A stretch of DNA of 8,333 nt, from positions 1-8,333 of the forward strand of contig CACYDQ010000152.1 in NCBI GenBank assembly GCA_902773215.1, in the 5' to 3' direction. Position 1 is the stretch's first letter. Each line of letters begins with the position of its first letter. Source of the stretch: an uncultured Spirochaetaceae bacterium. Its GTDB lineage: Bacteria; Spirochaetota; Spirochaetia; Treponematales; Treponemataceae. The notes under the pieces were generated by a model. It saw only the letters and a list, made by a program, of their open reading frames with translations. It was not told the origin of the DNA and ran no database searches. The position numbers were made by a program, and so were the translations under genes. Below are positions 1 to 5,247 of this stretch, piece after piece.

Positions 1-1
1 C

Positions 2-1474
2 TTGTTCAAGAAGAAAAACGAAGGCGGGCTGATGGACGCAATCCGCTGCGACCAGTCCGACTACCTCATCTGGAAATGGCGGCCGAAAGGCATGGAGGTG
101 AACTCCACCAAGAAGGAGAACGCCATCCGCTACGGCTCCTCGCTCAACGTGAAGGACGGCGAGGTGGCGGTGTTCGTGTATCACCAGAAGGACGGTACGC
201 AGCAGGACTTTATCGAAGGCCCCTACAACGACACGATAAAGACGGCGAACTTCCCGGTTCTCTCGTCAATCGTGGGGCTTGCGTTCGGCGGCGGCACGCC
301 CTTCCAGGCGGAGGTCTACTACATCAACCTGGCGGGGCTCATCCAGGTTCCATTTGCTGTGCCGTATTTCGACATGTTCGACCCGCGCGTCCCGGAATTC
401 CCCATCCAGATGGCGGTGCGCGGCTCGTTCGCAATCGGCATACCGGACTACAGGCAGTTCATCAAGCTGCACCGCCTGACGGACTTCAACATCGACGCAT
501 TCAAGAAGCAGATTAAGGACTCGTTCATAAAGTACGTCAAGGCCGTGGTCACGAACATCCCGGACGGCAGCTACGGCGGCGCGCCCGTGCCCGTCGTCCA
601 GATGGAGCGCAGGATTCTGCAGGTGAACGACATCGTGCAGCAGTACGTGGAGCCCAAGCTGACGGGCGTGTACGGGGTCGCGCTCAAGGACTTCAACATC
701 TCCGAGCTTGACATCGACAAGACCTGCGACGGCTACCTCAAGGTCAAGGAGCTGACGGCGGACTACACCGCGGCGCAGCTCAAGACCCAGCAGGACATCA
801 ACATCTCGAACATGCAGCAGACCAACCAGCTGCAGATGGATCAGCTTGCCGAAAGCCAGCGCATTCAGATGCAGAACATGGAGGAGACCATGCGCATCCA
901 GCGCGAGGAGGCGCAGTTCGCGCAGCACAAGGCGACCGAGATGAACGCCTATGCCGCAAAGCTCGGCACCGAGCAGCAGAATATTGGCGCGTTCTCTGTG
1001 GGCAAGCAGGCTGAGGTCGGCGTCGCGGCGGCGGAGGCGATGGGCAAGCAGGCCGCCTCCGGCGCGGGCAACATCAACCTTGGCGGCGGTGGCGGCGGCG
1101 TGAACCCCGGCGCGATGATGGCGAACATGGCGATGGGGCAGGCCGTGGGCATGGGCGCTGCTATGCCGGGGATGCCCGGACAGGTGCCCCCGCAGACACC
1201 GCCGCCGGCACCGGGTGCGGCAGCTCCTGCGGCCGTGTACAATGTCGCCGTGAACGGCGCGACGACGGGGCCGTTCTCCGTCGCGCAGCTTGGACAGATG
1301 GCACAGGCAGGGCAGCTGACCGCGCAGTCGCTCGTCTGGTCGGCGGGCATGGCAGGATGGACGGCGGCAGGGAGCGTGCCGGAGCTTGCGGCCTTGTTTG
1401 CGCCCCCTGCGGCTCCTGTTCCCCCAGCCCCGCCTGTGCCACCGGCTCCGCCCTCACCGCCGCCGGTTCAGTAA
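2..1474 (+). CDS. SPFH/band-7 protein of the YdjI (virion-core-like) family with C-terminal GYF_2 domain, 5'-partial
   Basis: Probably a membrane-surface scaffold. Residues are numbered from the first full codon, TTG at 2. The N-terminal motif IRCDQSDYLIWKWRP (about 14-28) is characteristic of YdjI-like SPFH proteins, and the SPFH region runs to about residue 245. A Gln/Met/Glu-rich helical, coiled-coil-like stretch (about 254-340) follows, then a Gly/Met-rich linker (about 350-395). A GYF_2 domain (about 412-466) shows the TGPFS motif and a VW...GW pattern, and the last 24 residues are Pro/Ala-rich. Family members such as B. subtilis YdjI are about 320 aa and commonly end in a zinc ribbon; here GYF_2 takes that place. 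Relatives usually begin a few residues earlier, with a short Met-Gly-Leu-like lead into FFKK, so the true start probably lies upstream of the window; a TTG start at 2 is possible. B. subtilis YdjI works with PspA and with the membrane partners YdjG/YdjH. A similar envelope-stress or membrane-domain role is inferred only. Confidence 0.85.
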   Translation: MFKKKNEGGLMDAIRCDQSDYLIWKWRPKGMEVNSTKKENAIRYGSSLNVKDGEVAVFVYHQKDGTQQDFIEGPYNDTIKTANFPVLSSIVGLAFGGGTPFQAEVYYINLAGLIQVPFAVPYFDMFDPRVPEFPIQMAVRGSFAIGIPDYRQFIKLHRLTDFNIDAFKKQIKDSFIKYVKAVVTNIPDGSYGGAPVPVVQMERRILQVNDIVQQYVEPKLTGVYGVALKDFNISELDIDKTCDGYLKVKELTADYTAAQLKTQQDINISNMQQTNQLQMDQLAESQRIQMQNMEETMRIQREEAQFAQHKATEMNAYAAKLGTEQQNIGAFSVGKQAEVGVAAAEAMGKQAASGAGNINLGGGGGGVNPGAMMANMAMGQAVGMGAAMPGMPGQVPPQTPPPAPGAAAPAAVYNVAVNGATTGPFSVAQLGQMAQAGQLTAQSLVWSAGMAGWTAAGSVPELAALFAPPAAPVPPAPPVPPAPPSPPPVQ

Positions 1475-1486
1475 GGGGAGGAAATC

Positions 1487-2089
1487 ATGCAGGTTACCAA
1501 AGAGAACTTTTTTTCCATGGACAGGCTGGTCGAGTTCGGCATGGGCATGGCGATGAGCCAGCAGATTGTGCAGAACATGAACAACATGATGGCTTCCATG
1601 CGCCAGATGCCGCAGATGCAGGTGTACGCGCAGCCGCTGTATGTGCAGCCCGTCATGCAGCAGGGCATGCCCATGCAGCCGGCCTACCGCCAGTACGCGG
1701 GGCAGCCTGAGGCTGTGCAGCAGGTGCAGGGCAAGCAGGAGGCATTGCCCCCGCCGCCGCCCCTGCCGGAAGTGTACTATGTGGCGCAGGACGGAAGGCA
1801 GGCGGGCCCCTACAGCGGCACGGAGATTGCCCGGCTCGTCGCGGAAAAGCGGGTGTCGGCGCAGACCCCCGTGTGGAAGCCCGGCCTTGCGGAATGGAAG
1901 ACCGCCGCCGACTTTGCGGAGCTGGTCGCGCTCATCGCGCTGGTCCCTCCGTCCGTTGGACCGGCCGTTGGCCCGTCCGTTGGACCGGCCGTTGGCCCGT
2001 CCGTTGGGGCGGCCTCTGGCCCGTCTGTCCCTGCCGCTGTTCCGGCGGGAACCCAAACAACAACAACCCCTGTGGAGGTGAAATCATGA
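1487..2089 (+). CDS. GYF_2 domain protein with Met/Gln-rich N-terminus and PSVGPAVG repeat tail
   Basis: A 200-aa soluble protein of unknown function. The N-terminal 85 residues are rich in Met, Gln and Asn and include a likely helix, MDRLVEFGMGMAMSQQIVQ. A run of five prolines plus LP (88-94) directly precedes a GYF_2 domain (about 96-149), which shows YYV, AGPYS and the VW...G...EW pattern. GYF folds in eukaryotes bind proline-rich peptides, but ligands of the bacterial GYF_2 family are poorly known. The tail (about 155-200) is low-complexity Pro/Ser/Val/Gly made by a 24-bp tandem repeat. The start is fixed by a strong GGGGAGG site (1475-1481) five nt before ATG, 12 nt after the SPFH gene stops. 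The stop overlaps the next start as ATGA, so translational coupling is likely. The Met-rich/GYF_2/Pro-rich order matches the C-terminal part of the preceding protein, suggesting a partial duplication. Confidence 0.82.
   Translation: MQVTKENFFSMDRLVEFGMGMAMSQQIVQNMNNMMASMRQMPQMQVYAQPLYVQPVMQQGMPMQPAYRQYAGQPEAVQQVQGKQEALPPPPPLPEVYYVAQDGRQAGPYSGTEIARLVAEKRVSAQTPVWKPGLAEWKTAADFAELVALIALVPPSVGPAVGPSVGPAVGPSVGAASGPSVPAAVPAGTQTTTTPVEVKS
1949..2020 (+). repeat. 24-bp in-frame tandem repeat, about 3 copies, within the GYF_2 gene
   Basis: Two identical 24-bp units (1949-1972 and 1973-1996) are followed by a diverged third (1997-2020). They encode PSVGPAVG, PSVGPAVG and PSVGAASG. Each unit is itself two related 12-bp halves, CCGTCCGTTGGA and CCGGCCGTTGGC. 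Copy-number change would keep the reading frame and only alter the length of the flexible tail. Confidence 0.9.
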
Positions 2090-2430
2090 AGCTGAAGACT
2101 GTTTCCGCGCTTGTTTCCGTGGGCATCGCTGCCCTTGCGGGCTACGGCGTGTATGCCGCCAACGCCTCGGAGGAGCAGAAGTGGATTATGCTGGGCGTTT
2201 CCGCAGCGACCTTCCTTGTCTTGCTCGTGGGCGGCTTCGGCATACGCTACGCCGACCGGGGCGGCAGCAACATCACGATTCTGTCCGTCCTGTTCACGGT
2301 CGCGGCCATCATCGTCAACGTCGTCGCGAGCCTGGGGGCATTCCACCTTGCGCCCTATGTCATCGCGAGCGGCGTAATCGTCCTGCTCTACGTCGGCATC
2401 GTGAGCGCGATGGCGAAAGCCCTGAACTGA
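2086..2430 (+). CDS. Small four-helix integral membrane protein
   Basis: A 114-aa hydrophobic protein that I do not recognise by family. Predicted membrane spans are about 5-24, 33-54, 63-85 and 89-112. Short loops carry the charges, notably SEEQK between spans 1 and 2 and RYADRGG between spans 2 and 3. A cleavable signal peptide is possible for the first span (YAANA near residue 22-26), but it also fits a transmembrane helix. The frame stays open upstream to 1873, but ATG 2086 is chosen because GGAGGTG (2074-2080) sits 7 nt before it and because the upstream extension is an Arg-rich shadow of the GYF_2 gene. The start overlaps the previous stop (ATGA). As last gene of the SPFH/GYF_2 unit it is a natural candidate for the membrane anchor of those two soluble proteins, as YdjG/YdjH are for YdjI; this is inference from context only. 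Confidence 0.8.
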   Translation: MKLKTVSALVSVGIAALAGYGVYAANASEEQKWIMLGVSAATFLVLLVGGFGIRYADRGGSNITILSVLFTVAAIIVNVVASLGAFHLAPYVIASGVIVLLYVGIVSAMAKALN

Positions 2431-2435
2431 GCAGG

Positions 2436-2541
2436 CCGGCTGCGGGGTGTAATCCGCCCACCGAGAGTTCCCGCTACGGAAACTCTCGGGCCGGGAGCAC
2501 CCCCAGCCCGCGTGGCGGCAGGCTGTGTCCGGGGCAGCCGG
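2436..2541 (+). other. Highly structured intergenic element, potential three-way-junction RNA
   Basis: Hand folding gives a closing stem CCGGCTGC (2436-2443) with GCAGCCGG (2534-2541), all 8 bp paired. Directly adjoining are a second stem GGGGTG (2444-2449) with CACCCC (2498-2503), capped by the 2461-2489 hairpin, and a third stem CAGCC (2504-2508) with GGCTG (2521-2525). Only 2526-2533 is unpaired at the junction. An alternative pairing joins GGCTG 2438-2442 to CAGCC 2504-2508 and GGCTG 2521-2525 to CAGCC 2535-2539. I do not recognise a known riboswitch or ncRNA class. It could be a 3'-end stabiliser or terminator of the upstream operon, an intergenic repeat, or a small RNA. In a GC-rich region some pairing is expected by chance. 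Confidence 0.45.
2461..2489 (+). terminator. Strong hairpin downstream of the SPFH/GYF_2 operon
   Basis: CCGAGAGTT (2461-2469) pairs perfectly with AACTCTCGG (2481-2489). A C-A mismatch and two further C-G pairs extend the stem to a 5-nt loop (2473-2477). It lies 30 nt after the membrane-protein stop and before the galT promoter, the place expected for a transcript end. No T-tract follows, so it is not a classical intrinsic terminator and may instead protect the 3' end. Confidence 0.4.
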
Positions 2542-2546
2542 AAAGA

Positions 2547-2576
2547 TTGACAGATGGGCTTGCTTTGTTCTATTAT
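2547..2576 (+). promoter_or_regulatory. Sigma-70-type promoter for galT-asnA
   Basis: A perfect -35 box TTGACA (2547-2552) is followed by an 18-nt spacer and TATTAT (2571-2576), five of six matches to the -10 consensus. Transcription would begin about 6-9 nt later, at 2582-2585. That coincides with the galT ATG at 2585 and implies a leaderless or near-leaderless message. The -35 box begins six nt after the structured element. Confidence 0.75.
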
Positions 2577-2584
2577 GTTTCATC

Positions 2585-4111
2585 ATGCCGGATGGAAAAT
2601 CTGTTTTTGATTCGATAAACGCCCTCGTCGGCTATGGTCTGGTGACCGGGCTGATAGAAAAAGAGGATGTCATATATAGCAAGAACCGCCTGCTGGAGCT
2701 GTTCCGGCTGGACGGCTTTGAGACCGATGAGCAGGCCGCCGCCCTGCCGTCCGTGGAGCTCTCTGACCTTGAGGGCATACTGAAGGATCTGCTCGACTAT
2801 GCCGCGGGCAAGGGGCTGTTCGCTGATGACGGGGTGGTCTACCGCGACCTCTTTGATACCAAGATTATGTCCTGCCTTGTCCCCCGGCCCTCTTTCGTGG
2901 AGGCGGAATTCCTCCGCCGCTTCAGGACGTCCGCCAAGGACGCGACCGACTGGTTCTACAAGTTCAGCCAGGACACCGACTACATCCGCCGCTACCGGAT
3001 TTGCAAGGACGTACGCTGGAAGACCAAGACCGAGTACGGCGACATCGACATGACGATAAACCTCTCCAAGCCGGAGAAGGATCCCAAGGCGATTGCCGCC
3101 GCCCGCACTGCTCCCCAGGGGGGCTACCCCAAGTGCCTGCTGTGCAAGGAGAACGTCGGCTATGCGGGCCGGGTGAACCACGCCGCCCGCCAGACCCACC
3201 GGATTATCCCCCTCCGCCTGAACGGGAAGGAGTGGGGTTTCCAGTATTCGCCCTACGTCTACTACAACGAGCACTGCATCGTGTTCAGCTTTGAGCATAC
3301 GCCCATGGCAATCAGCCACGAGACCTTCGCAAGCCTCTTTGACTTCGTAAAGCTCTTTCCCCATTACATCATCGGGAGCAACGCCGACCTGCCGATTGTC
3401 GGCGGGTCCATCCTGACGCACGACCACTTCCAGGGGGGCTGCTACGAGTTCCCGATGGCGCGGGCTGACTACGAGGAGACTTTCAGCATCTCGGGTTTTG
3501 ACGACGTGAAGTGCGGCATCATCAAGTGGCCCTTGTCGGTCATACGGCTGACCGGGAGTTGCAGCGAGCGTCTCGTCCAGCTGGCCGACAAAATCCTATT
3601 CAAATGGCGGGGCTACAGCGACAAGGATGCCTTCGTCTTCGCGGAGACGGACGGCGAGAAGCACAACACGATAACCCCGATAGCACGCAAGCGGAACGGC
3701 CTCTACGAGCTGGACCTGGTCCTGCGCAACAACATCACGACCGAGGAGCATCCGCTCGGGGTTTTCCATCCCCATGCGGACAAGCACCACATAAAGAAGG
3801 AGAACATCGGCCTGATCGAGGTGATGGGGCTTGCCGTCCTGCCCGCCCGGCTCAAGAAGGAGCTCTCTGACCTGGCCGTCGCAATCGTGAACGGCAGGGA
3901 CATTGCGGGCGACCCGGAGCTGGGCAAGCACGCCGTGTGGGTGAGGGACATCATTGCCCGGCACGGCACGCTGACCCGGGAGAACGTGGGGCAGGTGCTC
4001 AAGGACGAGACGGGTCTTGTCTTTGCCCAGGTCCTGGAGGATGCCGGGGTCTACAAACGGACGGAGGCGGGTAGGACAGCCTTCAGGAAATTCATCAAAT
4101 CATTCGCGTAA
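2585..4111 (+). CDS. galT: UDP-glucose--hexose-1-phosphate uridylyltransferase (class II GalT)
   Basis: Cytoplasmic Leloir-pathway enzyme that exchanges UMP between UDP-glucose and galactose 1-phosphate, giving glucose 1-phosphate and UDP-galactose. The 508-aa product fits the long, Firmicutes-type class II GalT (about 500 aa), not the roughly 350-aa E. coli type. Visible family blocks are the N-terminal helical segment with LVGYGLVTGLI, the KCLLCKENVGYAGRVNH block with Cys184/Cys187, QYSPYVYYNEHCI, FPHYIIGSNADLPIVGGS, and the active-site-like HDHFQ (His279, His281, Gln283), which matches the HxHxQ pattern with His281 the expected nucleophile. The frame is open back to a GTG at 2525, but ATG 2585 is preferred. 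The family N-terminus begins there, and the promoter would start the message at about that base. No Shine-Dalgarno precedes it. Gene asnA follows after 24 nt. No galK or galE is in the window. Confidence 0.95.
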   Translation: MPDGKSVFDSINALVGYGLVTGLIEKEDVIYSKNRLLELFRLDGFETDEQAAALPSVELSDLEGILKDLLDYAAGKGLFADDGVVYRDLFDTKIMSCLVPRPSFVEAEFLRRFRTSAKDATDWFYKFSQDTDYIRRYRICKDVRWKTKTEYGDIDMTINLSKPEKDPKAIAAARTAPQGGYPKCLLCKENVGYAGRVNHAARQTHRIIPLRLNGKEWGFQYSPYVYYNEHCIVFSFEHTPMAISHETFASLFDFVKLFPHYIIGSNADLPIVGGSILTHDHFQGGCYEFPMARADYEETFSISGFDDVKCGIIKWPLSVIRLTGSCSERLVQLADKILFKWRGYSDKDAFVFAETDGEKHNTITPIARKRNGLYELDLVLRNNITTEEHPLGVFHPHADKHHIKKENIGLIEVMGLAVLPARLKKELSDLAVAIVNGRDIAGDPELGKHAVWVRDIIARHGTLTRENVGQVLKDETGLVFAQVLEDAGVYKRTEAGRTAFRKFIKSFA

Positions 4112-4135
4112 ATCGCATATATAAGGAAGAACTGT

Positions 4136-5173
4136 ATGTCAAACTTGCAGGTACCAAGCGGTTACAAGCCGCTTTTGAACGAGAAGGAAACGGAGCATGC
4201 CATCGTGCTCATCAAGGAATTTTTCCAGCTGTCGCTTTCCACCGAGCTGAGCCTTACCCGCGTCACGGCCCCTCTCTTCGTGCGGTCGGGGCTGGGAATC
4301 AACGATGACCTGAACGGCGTGGAGCGGCCCGTCCGCTTCCCGGTCAAGGATATGGGCGAGCAGCAGCTGGAGATTGTCCACTCGCTTGCCAAGTGGAAGC
4401 GGCTCAAGATTGCCGAGATGGGCCTGCCCCGGGGCTTCGGCATCTACACTGACATGAACGCCATCCGCGCGGACGAGGACCTGGACAACCTGCATTCGCT
4501 CTATGTGGATCAGTGGGACTGGGAAATCCGCATTGACGAGCGGGACAGGACGGTGATGTTCCTCAAGGAGACTGTCGCCAAGCTCTATTCCTGCCTCAAG
4601 CAGACGGAGTTCTATATCTTTGACAACTACGAGCACATTGAGCCCATCCTGCCCGAGCACATCACGTTTGTGTTTGCCGATGATTTGCAGCGGGAGTTCC
4701 CGGACAAGACGCCGAAGGAGCGGGAGCAGATCGTCACCAAGAAGTACGGGGCCGTGTTCCTGATTGGTATTGGCGGCAAGCTTCCTGACGGCAGCATACA
4801 TGACGGCCGCGCCCCGGACTATGACGACTGGATTACCGAGAGCGGCGACGGCCACAGGGGCCTGAACGGCGACATTCTGGTCTGGAACCCCGTGCTCCAG
4901 TCCGCGATGGAGCTTTCTTCCATGGGAATCCGCGTCAGCCCCGAGTCGCTCACGGCCCAGCTTGCCGAGCGCGGCTGCCCGGAGCGGGCGCAGCTGGACT
5001 TCCACAAGAAACTGCTCTCCGGCGAGCTGCCTCAGACCCTGGGCGGCGGAATCGGCCAGAGCCGCCTGTGCATGTACTTCCTGCGCAAGGCCCACATCGG
5101 CGAGATTCAGGTGAGCACCTGGCCCGACGAGATGCGGACCCGCTGTGCCGGGGCAGGTATCCGGCTGCTATAG
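4136..5173 (+). CDS. asnA: Aspartate--ammonia ligase (ammonia-dependent asparagine synthetase A)
   Basis: Makes asparagine from aspartate, ammonia and ATP through an aspartyl-AMP intermediate. It is a cytoplasmic enzyme with a fold related to class II aminoacyl-tRNA synthetases. The 345-aa length is normal for the family. Diagnostic blocks are all present: SGLGINDDLNGVERPV (51-66), HSLAKWKR, DMNAIRADEDLDN (106-118), YVDQWDWE (123-130), HDGRAPDYDDW (222-232), LNGDILVWNP, ELSSMGIRV and the ATP-site motif GGGIGQSR (303-310), with SRLCMYFLRKAHIGEIQ near the end. ATG 4136 is preceded by AAGGAAGA (4123-4130). With 24 nt after galT and no terminator or convincing promoter in that gap, the two are probably one transcript. 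A hybrid kinase with its own promoter follows. Confidence 0.96.
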   Translation: MSNLQVPSGYKPLLNEKETEHAIVLIKEFFQLSLSTELSLTRVTAPLFVRSGLGINDDLNGVERPVRFPVKDMGEQQLEIVHSLAKWKRLKIAEMGLPRGFGIYTDMNAIRADEDLDNLHSLYVDQWDWEIRIDERDRTVMFLKETVAKLYSCLKQTEFYIFDNYEHIEPILPEHITFVFADDLQREFPDKTPKEREQIVTKKYGAVFLIGIGGKLPDGSIHDGRAPDYDDWITESGDGHRGLNGDILVWNPVLQSAMELSSMGIRVSPESLTAQLAERGCPERAQLDFHKKLLSGELPQTLGGGIGQSRLCMYFLRKAHIGEIQVSTWPDEMRTRCAGAGIRLL

Positions 5174-5212
5174 CGGAAATCGTTGCAGATTCCGATATTA
5201 TCATATATAATA
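5174..5212 (+). promoter_or_regulatory. Promoter of the hybrid kinase with overlapping inverted repeats
   Basis: A -35-like TTGCAG (5183-5188) and a perfect TATAAT (5206-5211) are separated by an ideal 17-nt spacer, giving a predicted start near 5218 and a leader of about 30 nt. Two inverted repeats overlap the promoter. TATTAT (5196-5201) pairs with ATAATA (5207-5212) across the -10 box. CGGAAATC (5174-5181) pairs with GATTCCG (5188-5194), with one bulged A, around the -35 box. They could be operator half-sites or, for the second, a weak hairpin at the asnA transcript end; no T-run follows it. Confidence 0.6.
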
Positions 5213-5247
5213 GGTGATGAATGTCGGAACGGGGGTGACGATTTTAG

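Noticed and set aside
266..928. Long open frame of 220 codons on the - strand opposite the SPFH gene
   Set aside because: The + strand has strong family motifs over the same bases. The antisense product is Leu/Val/His/Asp-rich without domain features, as expected from a GC-rich complement.
1873..2085. Upstream extension of the small membrane protein to 185 aa
   Set aside because: It would overlap the GYF_2 gene by over 200 nt and adds an Arg/Trp-rich, non-membrane sequence. The Shine-Dalgarno supports ATG 2086.
2436..2541. Cobalamin, TPP, c-di-GMP or other known riboswitch, or a self-cleaving ribozyme, in the intergenic element
   Set aside because: I looked for the conserved boxes of these classes and for a hammerhead core and did not see them. 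The element also lies upstream of the galT promoter and would not be in its leader.
2525..2584. GTG start giving galT 20 extra residues
   Set aside because: The added stretch overlaps the structured element and the promoter, lacks a ribosome binding site and does not match the class II GalT N-terminus.
1810..2586. 258-codon open frame on the - strand spanning the GYF_2 gene, membrane gene and intergenic element
   Set aside because: It crosses three supported + strand features and the galT promoter. Its composition is that of a shadow frame and it has no recognisable domain.
4112..4135. TATATA at 4117-4122 as a -10 box for a separate asnA promoter
   Set aside because: Transcription would start at or past the ribosome binding site region, and no -35 box is placed suitably. 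Read-through from galT is the simpler reading.
4139..5095. 318-codon open frame on the - strand opposite asnA
   Set aside because: AsnA is unambiguous on the + strand over the whole length; the antisense frame is a codon-bias artefact.
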